A DNA stretch of 26,005 nt from Prorocentrum cordatum (GCA_963575745.1 CAUYUJ010012747.1:132550-158554); one strand, 5' to 3'. Shown: positions 7,797 through 16,235, numbered from the stretch's first letter. Program-made: numbers and translations. Notes: a model not told the origin generated them from the letters alone.

Positions 7797-7831
7797 TCTC
7801 ACTTCTCCTCCCCTCGTCCCCTATAGTACAG
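7797..7831 (+). promoter_or_regulatory. Pyrimidine tract plus AG ahead of ORF2 ATG 7912
   Basis: TCTCACTTCTC at 7797 is followed by CTCCCCTCGTCCCCTATAG (AG at 7825-7826) and TACAG (AG at 7830-7831), 81-86 bases before ATG 7912. The downstream spacer is locally AT-rich. It resembles an acceptor for cis- or trans-splicing that would release a separate ORF2 message; this is inference. Confidence 0.3.
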
Positions 7832-7911
7832 GAGTGAGGAGGAATTTTCGTGACATTTTTACTAAAATTTATGAACCCCCCCTGGCGCAGTGCCGACCGT
7901 GTCCCTCCTAT

Positions 7912-8523
7912 ATGGTTGGCCTGACGGCGGCTTCAGCCCCGATCAAGCTAGCCCATAGTAACGCCATGAGCTCCTACTGTGGCCAAGCCTCCTACTGGGG
8001 CGAGGGCCAAGCTGACCTTCACCGTGCGGGGCGCGCAAACCCCAGTTCCACCGATGGAGACGGGCCAGGTCGCTCCATACACCTCGTCAGCCTTAACATC
8101 ACCAGTCTCTCAGCGAACTGGCCCACCATCACCGCCCTTGGTGTCGACCACAACGCCGCTGTCATAGCACTGCAGGAGACCCGACATGCCAAGCCGACTA
8201 GGCAAGCCATCGCTACCAGCGCCGCCAATCCTCTCCACGGTGGATACCACGCCAGTCTTGGGCCTGACCTTGATCTGGCGCGAGCCCAGCGCAGAGCTGC
8301 CACGGCGGCACTGATCACACCGTTGTGGGCAACACTGGCGCCTCGGGAGGGGTCGCCATTCTCTCTAAGGATGCCATCGTCGACTCCACTGTCGACGACA
8401 ATGCGCCCTGTATCGCCGCCCTCAAGGCCAAGAAAAGATGGCATGAGGTCTTTCTCCCACTCTGCACTCAACACCGCCGTAGGCGGCGACGAAATAACCA
8501 TGGGCCCTCGGGGATCTACATAG
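7912..8523 (+). CDS. ORF2 start: N-terminal half of AP-type endonuclease
   Basis: ATG 7912 is the first in frame after the inter-ORF spacer and opens MVGLTAASAPIKLAHSNAMS; hairpin H9 starts ten bases later. From 8084 the translation matches the front of the endonuclease/exonuclease/phosphatase (EEP) fold used by LINE retrotransposons: LVSLNITSLS carries the conserved Asn, and ALQETRH the Gln-Glu that binds metal. After about 8300 this frame degrades, and the rest of the domain (GNTGASGGVAILSKDAI onward) lies in the next frame, so a one-base-type frame change falls at about 8290-8325. The endonuclease nicks target DNA for target-primed reverse transcription. It sits directly upstream of the RT, the usual order for this class. 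Confidence 0.6.
   Translation: MVGLTAASAPIKLAHSNAMSSYCGQASYWGEGQADLHRAGRANPSSTDGDGPGRSIHLVSLNITSLSANWPTITALGVDHNAAVIALQETRHAKPTRQAIATSAANPLHGGYHASLGPDLDLARAQRRAATAALITPLWATLAPREGSPFSLRMPSSTPLSTTMRPVSPPSRPRKDGMRSFSHSALNTAVGGDEITMGPRGST
7922..7945 (+). repeat. Bulged hairpin H9 at the ORF2 start
   Basis: Outer stem TGACGG/CCG-TCA with an extra unpaired A on the 3' arm, bulged C, inner GGCT/AGCC, loop TC. It begins 10 bases after ATG 7912 and is read as AASAP. Confidence 0.6.
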
Positions 8524-11456
8524 CGAGCCTTTACGGGATTGCTGGAGGAGACAGCACAGCTCTCTTTCGGCTCGCTGACTGTGCCGCCGCTAGGGTCGGC
8601 TCAGCACCCTACTTCATCTGCATGGACGCCAACACGAACATAGACGACAATCCACACCTTCTGCACATGTTGCAGCACGGATGGTCCAACGTCGCTGAGG
8701 GCACACCAGACCACACCATGCACACCTATGGCAATATCCCTGATTGGGACCGCGTCACCAAGTGCCCCCGCACTTCGCGCATCGATTATATCATTGCCAA
8801 CCAGGCGGCGCGATCCCTTGTCACCGACATCTGCTACCTTCGCGACTTGCCTGCGAAGTCTCACGTTGGCCTGCAGGTCACGCTTGACCTCAGTCGCCTC
8901 GACCATACGGCCCGACGTCTTCTTGCCCCTACGCCCTACCCGCCCGACGATGGAGTTCATGAGGGGCACGAGCTGCAAGCACTTGGGCCCCTCATCGCTG
9001 GGCGGTACCAGGACCGCATGGAGCAGGCCGACGCACGAGACGACGTGGAGCGCATGTTCACCCTGGCTAACGAGGCCAGTCATGAGTACCATCTCACCCG
9101 TCTACGCGATCTGCCACCTCCACCGCCCCACCACCCAAAAAAGAAGCCCCCCACCATTCACGGGCTCACGCCTACGTTCGAGGATCGACCGGTTGTCCCC
9201 CGCGCGTTCCCCACCTACGGAGCTTCCACGATTCACATGAACCGACTGCGCAAGCTCCATCGGCAACTCTGCGAGCTCCGTTTCATCGGACAGCACCACC
9301 ATCTAGATTGCCGTGCTATTCCCCCGTACCTCGCGCAGCGCATCGACTGCACGTGGGCCGCGGCCCGCCTCTTATGCCACAAGCTGCGCCCCACGGTTCT
9401 CCTGGAAATCCCCGAGGCCTGGGCCCCAGACGAGCCAGTGCCGCACGGGGAGCACCTTGACGTTTTGATCCAACATCTCGACTTAGAGCTGGCGCGACGC
9501 GCGAACCGTGCCAAGGCGGAACGCATCAGGATATGTGCCGAGGGCGTCCGTGAGCCAAGCGGGCGAAAGGCGGCCATATACGCACGAGCTGCTGATAGCT
9601 CGCCCACGGCGTATCTCCGCACGCCTACCACTCCTGACGATACGCAACTCCACTGCGACACCCACGCCTTCAAACCTGACGAAGCTTGCACGGACGACAG
9701 CGACGCTGACACCGAAGCTGGCGGCTTCAGCCCCGGCGACGGTAGTTCGCCCGACACGGACAGCGACGAAGACCACGCCCGTGAACCACCACCTGCGCAA
9801 GTCCCCGACATCCTCCCTGCCAACGCCATTGTTGCTAACATCAAGGACATGCTGAAGCTCATGGTCGACACCTGGGAGCCCATCTTGGGCAGGAACCGCG
9901 CACGTGCGGGACATGATGCCGAAGCCATGCCGACGTGGGCCGACTTCTACGACGAGTACCGACAGGAGCTGCCTACGCCATCACCAGCTACCCCTTTCCA
10001 CCTCACCGACGACCAACTCATCCACTTCATTCGCACCCGTTCACCGAGACGCGCGGGGGGTCAGGACGGTTGGACTACTAAGGAGGCAAAGGAGCTTCCC
10101 GACGACATTCTTCGCCTCTTCGCCAGCGTTCTACGAGCTATGCAACGCACTGGCACCATCCCAGAACCCCTCCTCCACGTCCCAACCCCGTGCCTCCGAA
10201 AAGGCCGAGGCGAACTCCCAACGGACCAACGACTTCTCTCGGTGCTTTCCGTTTGGATGTACGCGTGGGAAGCACCAGCTTACCGCAGCCTCACGGACTG
10301 GCGGAAAAGATGGACCCACGCCACGAGTTTTGGCGCTGTCCCCAAAGCTACCATTGGGGACGTCAGCACTTCTCTCGCCCTTCGCATCGAACACGCCAGA
10401 GCCCTTCTCCTTCCCTTGTCTGGAGCTGCCCTGGACCGTCAGAAGTGTTTCGACTATCTCATCACGGACATATGCCTTAACCTCGCGCTTCACGCGGGGT
10501 GTCCCCAAGACATCGTTACTGTCCGCAGAAACTTCTACAGGCGCCACAAACGTTACATCCGCATGAACGGTGCGTACACTAAGGAACTGGCCAGGACAAA
10601 CGGTCACCTCCAGGGAAGCTCTTGGTCCCTGGACGACATTAAGCTGCTCATGAGCGTCTGGACCAAGAGACAGCATCGTTACGTGCCGCGGTCACTCAGC
10701 ACTACTTTTGTTGACGACAGCAACTCCACTACCCACACCGCGCCCGAGTTGCAGAAATCTCTTGATGAAACCGCCAAGTTTGATCGATTTTCTGGTCAAC
10801 GCATACATCCTGGAAAAGTGGCGGGGTGGGCGCTTACTGACGAGCTTCACACCGCCGTTACCCAGCTCACCTTGGCGGAACGGCCCTTACGCGTGGTCGA
10901 CTCCTTCAAGCTCGTCGAAAGTTACATCAACGCCGAGGCAGCGCCGGTTCCAGCCGCGCTCAACCTCACGGCCACCGCTGACGCCCGTGTTCGCAGGGCG
11001 ACTAGTCGCCTGCCGCGTATTGGCAAGCTCCCATCTCCGATGCGTATTAAGGCACGGCACGCCCGCTCCCTTGCTGCCAGCGTCTGTACCACGGGCACTG
11101 ACATCCAAGCCCCATCAGGCCCCGTCAAAACTGCCTACATCCATGCCCTTAAGGCGGCTATCCGCCCCAAGGGAAACAGGTGGGTCGAGTTTTGGACTCT
11201 CATGGCCGTGTGCGTCCCAGGGCACGCCCTGGAGATTGACGCCATTATGCAGCGAGAAGTCTTCCTGTGCCTGCGGCGACAGGTCAACCGCGACGCCACT
11301 CTTTGCGGCCTCGTCAGGGATCTCCAACACCATGTCCAGACCCTTTTTGGCGGAGGACCTGTTGGACGACTTGTTCAGACGCTTCAGCAGCTCCGTTGGA
11401 CTTGGCCCACATTTGGCACCATGTACGACGACTGGGCTGTCAGATCAGTTGGCTGA
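8310..11456 (+). CDS. ORF2: endonuclease C-terminal half and reverse transcriptase
   Basis: The frame is open from about 8300 to TGA 11454-11456; no ATG is used because the domain begins in the preceding frame. EEP motifs: FICMDANTNIDD (Asp-x-Asn), SRIDYIIAN, then AKSHVGL where most members have Ser-Asp-His, so the usual Asp is missing. A 300-residue linker with hairpin H10 (GGFSP) follows. RT motifs by nucleotide: GGQDGWTTKEAK near 10055, equivalent to the PGPDG motif; motif A LDRQKCFDYL near 10430; motif B HLQGSSWSL near 10605, lacking the usual Pro; motif C TTFVDDS near 10705 with both catalytic Asp. These residues suggest an RT that was recently functional. The frame passes to the RNase H frame near 11440. 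This is a non-LTR element; I could not assign a named clade. Confidence 0.8.
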   Translation, partial: TDHTVVGNTGASGGVAILSKDAIVDSTVDDNAPCIAALKAKKRWHEVFLPLCTQHRRRRRRNNHGPSGIYIASLYGIAGGDSTALFRLADCAAARVGSAPYFICMDANTNIDDNPHLLHMLQHGWSNVAEGTPDHTMHTYGNIPDWDRVTKCPRTSRIDYIIANQAARSLVTDICYLRDLPAKSHVGLQVTLDLSRLDHTARRLLAPTPYPPDDGVHEGHELQALGPLIAGRYQDRMEQADARDDVERMFTLANEASHEYHLTRLRDLPPPPPHHPKKKPPTIHGLTPTFEDRPVVPRAFPTYGASTIHMNRLRKLHRQLCELRFIGQHHHLDCRAIPPYLAQRIDCTWAAARLLCHKLRPTVLLEIPEAWAPDEPVPHGEHLDVLIQHLDLELARRANRAKAERIRICAEGVREPSGRKAAIYARAADSSPTAYLRTPTTPDDTQLHCDTHAFKPDEACTDDSDADTEAGGFSPGDGSSPDTDSDEDHAREPPPAQVPDILPANAIVANIKDMLKLMVDTWEPILGRNRARAGHDAEAMPTWADFYDEYRQELPTPSPATPFHLTDDQLIHFIRTRSPRRAGGQDGWTTKEAKELPDDILRLFASVLRAMQRTGTIPEPLLHVPTPCLRKGRGELPTDQRLLSVLSVWMYAWEAPAYRSLTDWRKRWTHATSFGAVPKATIGDVSTSLALRIEHARALLLPLSGAALDRQKCFDYLITDICLNLALHAGCPQDIVTVRRNFYRRHKRYIRMNGAYTKELARTNGHLQGSSWSLDDIKLLMSVWTKRQHRYVPRSLSTTFVDDSNSTTHTAPELQKSLDETAKFDRFSGQRIHPGKVAGWALTDELHTAVTQLTLAERPLRVVDSFKLVESYINAEAAPVPAALNLTATADARVRRATSRLPRIGKLPSPMRIKARHARSLAASVCTTGTDIQAPSGPVKTAYIHALKAAIRPKGNRWVEFWTLMAVCVPGHALEIDAIMQREVFLCLRRQVNRDATLCGLVRDLQHHVQTLFGGGPVGRLVQTLQQLRWTWPTFGTMYDDWAVRSVG
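9717..9737 (+). repeat. Bulged hairpin H10
   Basis: Outer stem GCTGG/CCGGC with one T-G wobble, bulged C, inner GGCT/AGCC, loop TC. In the endonuclease-RT linker, read as GGFSP. Confidence 0.65.
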
Positions 11457-13792
11457 ACCTTCCCCAAAACGCCTTCCTTCACATGCTGCGCGCCTCGCAA
11501 CGCAGAGCCTTTCTGAGAAAAATCAAGCCACGGCGTCATGACCTTGGTCACCTTGCTTCGGTCAGACAGGGCCTCGACCTTTTCGCCAGCACGTGGCTCG
11601 CCCGCACCAAAGGAGCTGCCAAATTCAACGCATGGCAGCTGGCGCTCCTCTTAAACTACCTGTCGGGCGGGGACCACACCCAACAGCGACGTTCTCGATC
11701 AAATACGTCCGCTGATCCCAGCCCTATTTGCCGTTACTGTGATGAGGAAGAGGAAACTCAGGAGCACACTGTGCGTGACTGCAAGTGCTGGGCCCGTGAA
11801 AGAGTCCCTCTCACCACCCTCCTCAGTGACGAGCAGTGGGCCCGTCTTCCTCCGCACACAAGACATTGCGGGCTCTTCGATGAGGACCCAGCCCTCCTCG
11901 ATCTGCAAGCCGACCTCGCGAGGGACCCGCTACCTCAACCCATACCGCGGCACCCGCCTGAGGGAGATCCTGCGGCTTCAGCCCAGGACTCCTACACCAC
12001 TTACCTCGACCACGACACTGGTTGGACATGGGTCTACGCTGCCACGGACGGTGCATGCACCAACCAAGCCATCCCATTGCTAGCACGAGCGGGCTACGGC
12101 GACTACTACGGCATCGACCACCGCATGAACTACAGTGCACGCGTTCACGGCATTACGCAGAACGCACAGCTTGCGGAGACCCTCGCCATTGTCCACCTCA
12201 CGGCATGTGCTGAACGGCCCGTACACGTCTTCGTGGACAACCAGGCGGTGGTCGACGGCTTCCAAAGGATCATCGACGGACACTCACCTCCGCAGGGCAC
12301 GCACGAGGAGTTCTGGGAAAAGGTCCACCGAAGTGTCATGGCCAAGCCAAACATGTTCCGCGTAGAGAAAGTCGCTAGCCACCAGGGCGACACGGGCATC
12401 GACCTCGGACTCATCGGGCCCATCGCGGAGGAGTTCAATCGTCAGGCTGACGCCCTCGCCACAGCGGCGGCACGTACTCATAACCTTCCAGACGACATCG
12501 TTGAAGCTGCCAAAGCACGACATCGCCAAGCGACCGTGCTCCATGGAGTCGCCGTTGCCATCTACGAGCGGAGACATCGTACACTTCCTCTCCCACACCG
12601 CAGGGTTGGGTTCACAGCTGCAGAACTAAACAAAATGGAACCAAATCCCCTGCTGTCTGACCAGGCTCCACCCGCGGCTGGACCAGACATCCCACAAAAC
12701 CCCGACGAGCTCTGGGCCGAGGCCCAACGGGTGTTATTCGACGAACAGGAGGACGACCCGTTCGGCTTTGGTGGAGGTTTGGACTTCCTGGGCGACGAGT
12801 CAGCCAGCGCCAACCCTGCCCCGGCGGGCACCCGCACGGCGCCTCCGACTCCGCCATTGAGTGCGTCAGCCCACCCACATGACAACGCCGTTCCTTTTCA
12901 AGACGCTGATGAGCAGGACGATGACCTTTTCAGCCTCGGTGGGGGATCGGACGCTTTGGACGACGGACCAGCCAACGAAAACCCCGCCCCGTCGGGAAAC
13001 CTCGCAAACCCTACAGCGACGCCGTCCCCAAGAGCGTTAACGCCCACATACGACGATATCGGTCACCGCCAAGACGCCGACCACGACCCGAGTGCCCCCC
13101 GAGGATTGGGTGGCATTGAGGACGCACCGCCGACACCACACCCTGCCGACCATGCCGCCCCACCGAGTCACCAACCCTCTACGCGACCGACCTCAGCGGC
13201 CTTGCACGGCATCACGACTGGCCCCACCGCGCATACCACTCCGCCCCCCCATCGTCAGCGACCCGCGGGGGCGGCTTCAGCCCCCCCGCAGGGTACTAAA
13301 CCAGACAGGCCCTCGTGCCCCACCCACGCTTCCTCCGTTGCTGAGCAAGAGGAAGCGGCTCCCCTGACCTCTCGGGGCGCGGCCCTAGCGGCTCCAGCCC
13401 TGGGGTCGCGCCGGCCCCTCCAGTCACCTTTTAAGGGTGACGGACGTCAGCGTTCAGGGTCCCGCACGCCGCTAGCCCACCTGGACAGGCGTACCGCGGA
13501 CCTCGCCTCTGTCTCGGGATCCTCGGCGGATGTCACTGAGCAGCCACCTCTCACCGACCGTGAAACCGAGCTGTCACAGGCTATGGCTGCCCTTCAGCAG
13601 AGGTGCTTAGCTCTCGCCGCGGACCTCGCCGCTGCCCAAGCTCGTCAAGGTCCTCTACTCCAGCGCCTCCACAGCGCTGGGCGAGCCTTCGCCGAGCTGC
13701 TCACGACCTCGCCCGATGGTGTCGTGCCGTCACACAACATCCAAGCTATGTTGTCATCGTTCCGCGGCGCTCCACCTGGTGCCCCGCGCTAA
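11267..13792 (+). CDS. ORF2 C-terminal part: zinc knuckle, RNase H, disordered tail
   Basis: Real coding in this frame probably begins near 11440 (ISWLNLPQNAFLHMLRASQR) and ends at TAA 13790-13792. The zinc motif CRYCDEEEETQEHTVRDC at about 11730-11783 is the Cys/His finger often found behind LINE RT domains. RNase H follows with all four acidic residues visible: ATDGACTN (12040), LAETLAIV (12172), VFVDNQAVVDG (12226) and NRQADALAT (12440), plus VASHQGD. It would remove the RNA strand during second-strand synthesis. The tail is Pro/Ala/Asp-rich, contains a tandem duplication (12738-13075) and hairpins H12 and H13, and ends in a Leu/Ala coiled-coil-like helix (ELSQAMAALQQRCLALAADL). H11 lies just before RNase H. 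Presence of RNase H is known only in some LINE clades. Confidence 0.8.
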   Translation: MPAATGQPRRHSLRPRQGSPTPCPDPFWRRTCWTTCSDASAAPLDLAHIWHHVRRLGCQISWLNLPQNAFLHMLRASQRRAFLRKIKPRRHDLGHLASVRQGLDLFASTWLARTKGAAKFNAWQLALLLNYLSGGDHTQQRRSRSNTSADPSPICRYCDEEEETQEHTVRDCKCWARERVPLTTLLSDEQWARLPPHTRHCGLFDEDPALLDLQADLARDPLPQPIPRHPPEGDPAASAQDSYTTYLDHDTGWTWVYAATDGACTNQAIPLLARAGYGDYYGIDHRMNYSARVHGITQNAQLAETLAIVHLTACAERPVHVFVDNQAVVDGFQRIIDGHSPPQGTHEEFWEKVHRSVMAKPNMFRVEKVASHQGDTGIDLGLIGPIAEEFNRQADALATAAARTHNLPDDIVEAAKARHRQATVLHGVAVAIYERRHRTLPLPHRRVGFTAAELNKMEPNPLLSDQAPPAAGPDIPQNPDELWAEAQRVLFDEQEDDPFGFGGGLDFLGDESASANPAPAGTRTAPPTPPLSASAHPHDNAVPFQDADEQDDDLFSLGGGSDALDDGPANENPAPSGNLANPTATPSPRALTPTYDDIGHRQDADHDPSAPRGLGGIEDAPPTPHPADHAAPPSHQPSTRPTSAALHGITTGPTAHTTPPPHRQRPAGAASAPPQGTKPDRPSCPTHASSVAEQEEAAPLTSRGAALAAPALGSRRPLQSPFKGDGRQRSGSRTPLAHLDRRTADLASVSGSSADVTEQPPLTDRETELSQAMAALQQRCLALAADLAAAQARQGPLLQRLHSAGRAFAELLTTSPDGVVPSHNIQAMLSSFRGAPPGAPR
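11968..11988 (+). repeat. Bulged hairpin H11
   Basis: Outer stem TCCTG/CAGGA, bulged C, inner GGCT/AGCC, loop TC. Between zinc knuckle and RNase H, read as AASAQ. Confidence 0.65.
12738..13075 (+). repeat. Two-unit tandem duplication in the ORF2 tail
   Basis: Two units of about 168 bp (56 codons). The first starts DEQEDDPFGFGGG and the second DEQDDDLFSLGGG; both continue to an ENPAP or ANPAP block and end in QDA. The units have diverged, so the duplication is not recent. Confidence 0.6.
13265..13289 (+). repeat. Bulged hairpin H12
   Basis: Outer stem GCGGGGG/CCCCCGC, bulged C, inner GGCT/AGCC, loop TC. Read as AASAP; identical in core and outer stem to H20 and H21. Confidence 0.7.
13376..13412 (+). 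repeat. Bulged hairpin H13, longest stem
   Basis: Thirteen-pair outer stem from GGCGCGGCCCTAG and CTGGGGTCGCGCC including two G-T type wobbles, bulged C, inner GGCT/AGCC, loop CC. Read as LAAPALG. Confidence 0.7.
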
Positions 13793-14157
13793 TCTCCTCC
13801 TTTCTGCCTGCCCGTGTGTACGCGTGGCTCCGCGTCCACGGTGTCAGGGCGTGGGGGCGGGGGTGCCCCGTCACTGCGCGCCGCTTAGCGGCCAAGCGCC
13901 CAACTGGCGGTCCGCCAAGCCGCCTAGCCACGTGCCAGCACGTCGCCTTTCTTGTTGGGGACTTTTACCTCACGCGGTCTGTCAGGTGAGATCTTCATCG
14001 TCTGTCCGCCGTCTGTAGCGTCAGTCGCACTGCGCCGGGGGAGGGGGTTTTGTAGCCCGCCCTCGTATCTTAAGGCTGCACCGCCGCAAATAGTGCTTGC
14101 GAGTTGTCGCACCGCAGTGCGCCTCGCGGACGGACCCTGGTCCGCCTACTTGTCCGA
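13793..14157 (+). other. Putative 3' UTR with four small hairpins
   Basis: Just after the RNase H stop are GCCGC-TTA-GCGGC (13880-13892), TGGCG-GTC-CGCCA (13905-13917), ACGTGC-CA-GCACGT (13930-13943) and CGGAC-CCTG-GTCCG (14131-14144). No gene is seen. Some LINE RTs recognise 3' UTR stem-loops, which makes this the likely 3' end of the element; the exact end is not visible. Confidence 0.4.
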
Positions 14158-14300
14158 TCTCTCTCTCTCTCTCGCTCTCACTCGCTCTCTCTCGCTCTCT
14201 CTCGCTCTCCCTCGCTCTCTCCCGCTCTCTCTCTCTCTCTCTCTCTCTCTTTCTGCTCTCTCTCTCTCTCTCTCGTCTCTTTTTTTTTCTTCTTTTTTCT

Positions 14301-14342
<42 letters not shown>
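14158..14342 (+). repeat. Interrupted (CT)n microsatellite
   Basis: About 185 bp of CT dinucleotides with CGCT variants in the first third and a T-rich TTTTTTTTCTTC block near 14280-14305. Confidence 0.95.

Positions 14343-14358
<16 letters not shown>
14343..14358 (+). repeat. (TG)n microsatellite
   Basis: Eight TG units directly abutting the CT tract. Confidence 0.9.
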
Positions 14359-14990
14359 CCTCTCTGTCGCACCCCTCCACCCGCCCGCGCGCCTTCTGAG
14401 TTCTTCTGTTTTGTAATAACAAAAACGGTTTGCTGTTTTTCTAAGACTCTGGGACTATCCCCCGTCGCCGCGGCCGGGTTCTCGTGAAACTGATGGTCAG
14501 AACGCATCGTGGACAGGTTCGGAGGTCAAGTTTTTCAGGGAGTCGTCGTCGCCGCCGTCGTCGTTGTCATCGTCGCCGTCGTCCTTGGCTCGGCTGGCCC
14601 GCGCGCCGAAAGGGCCCGCGTGGCAGAGAAGGAAAAGGAGCAGGAGGCGGGACGGAGGAGAAAAAAGGGGAAGAGGGAGGAACGGCGAGGATTTCGAGAA
14701 ACAGGAGGGGCCCCAGGAAGACGGAAGGAGGGCGCGGAGGAGCAGGAGGAGGGGAGGGCAAACGGCGGAAACAGAAGACAGCTTTCACTGGGGCCCGTGC
14801 TCTCGCCGAGGCGCCGGCCACATCTCTCATTCAATATCGCGTTGCCGGTTCGCTCGCGGGACTCCCAGCCTCTACCAGGTCAGCATCCCGTCCTCCAGCA
14901 TGCGGCCGCCGACTTTCCTCTCAATTCTTGACGCTTCGCGTATCCCCACCGGCCCGTCCAGAATTGATAGCCAGCTTTCCCGAGGCCTCT
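14359..14990. other. Low-complexity spacer, no supported gene
   Basis: Includes a GTC/GCC trinucleotide run at 14542-14583 and a purine-rich stretch at about 14610-14760. Several frames are open on both strands, but their translations are Arg/Glu/Gly runs without a protein-like core. Confidence 0.6.
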
Positions 14991-14994
14991 TGGA

Positions 14995-15690
14995 GGCTAT
15001 CCTGAGCCATGCTCGGCTAGAGGCTGTCGGAAGCTATTCTGAGCCATGCTCGGCTATGTTGGGCCATATTCAGGCTGTCTTGAGGCCTCTTGGAGATCTG
15101 TCGGAGGCTCTATCTTGAGCCATGCTTGGCTATCTTGGGCCATTTTGGAGGCCATCTTGGGTTATCTAGGGCTCTCTTGGAGCCATCTTGGGCCAAAAAG
15201 GGCGGGGTGGAGAATCTTCAGGAGAGGCTGGGGGGCCTCTCGGGCCCGTCTTGGGCCCCATTGTTCAAAAAGAGCGGGGGTCCTCAGTTCAGGTCCCCCC
15301 CTCGGAGGCTCTCAAACGGCGTCTTGGGGACGTGTTGGAGCGCTCTTTGGAAGCCTCTTGGGCGTTCTTGGGGCCGTCTTGGGCCTTCTTGGGCCCCTCT
15401 TGGGGCTCTCTTGGGCCATCTTGGGGCCATCTTGATGCCTCAGGGGCCCATCGGAAGCGAAAAGACGAGAATGCCAAACACATTGACTTTCCTTAGGCTT
15501 TTGAAGGGTTTTGGCTTCTTGGAGGGCGCCGTGGAGGGCTCGAGGGGCACGTGGATCCGTCTTGAGGACTCTTGGAGGTGTGTCGGAGGCTATCTTGACC
15601 CATCTTGAGGTATCTTGGGCCATCTTGGAGGCCATCTTGCGACTTGGAGCGCCTCTTGGAGCCATCTTGAGCCATCTTGGACGCTCTAAC
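14995..15690 (+). repeat. Degenerate short-repeat array based on GCCATCTTGG
   Basis: Dozens of variants of GCCATCTTGG, CTCTTGGGG and TTGGAGGC at spacings near 10-20 bases, with unique interruptions. CTTGAGCCATGCTTGGCTA at 15114-15132 is noteworthy (see findings). Open frames here are by-products of the repeat. Confidence 0.7.
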
Positions 15691-15710
15691 GCCTCCATCC
15701 CCCCCCCCCC

Positions 15711-16235
15711 TCCAGGTCCAGGGGAAGGTTACCCCTCCCCCGAGCAGGGGAAGGAAGGGGAAGAGAGAAGACCAAACTCGCTATACCACCGTAGCCCTAA
15801 AGGGCTGGTGGGACTTCCACCTATAGACTTCCGGCCTCCATCAGCTCAGCACTCCGACCTCTAGCGTCCGGCATCCGACTTTCCACCTTCGCCTCCACTC
15901 CAGCGCCCACCAACTCTGCGCCCTGAGCCCCGCCCCGGGCGCTACCGCGCACTCGCCTCGCCTCGCCTCCGCTCGCACAATCCCCACACACCTCATTGAA
16001 CAATTGTGTTCTCGCCCGCGCCCGGAAACATCGTGGGTGCAAGGGTCAAGATTAGAAGGCGAAGCGCAGCGAGCCTTAAGATCTTGTTTATATATATATA
16101 TATATATGAATACGACGGTTATATGTTTCTCTCAAACAGCAAAATTATAACTGTTGTAGTTGGAAATTCTTAAACCATTAAGATATGGTTCATGTGTGTA
16201 AAGGGGTTTGTTTTGACCAAGATCAGAACAAACAT
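15711..16235. other. Spacer with (TA)n, no supported gene
   Basis: Mixed sequence after a C homopolymer near 15700. A (TA)n run lies at 16089-16107, after which base composition becomes AT-richer. No ORF or RNA gene recognised. Confidence 0.6.

Noticed and set aside
14509-14931. 140-residue frame starting with a Val/Ala run
   Set aside because: The hydrophobic run is a translated GTC repeat and the rest is a purine-rich low-complexity stretch; no ATG at the proposed start.
14995-15690. Open frames with repeated SWAILG-like peptides
   Set aside because: They are direct translations of the degenerate GCCATCTTGG array.
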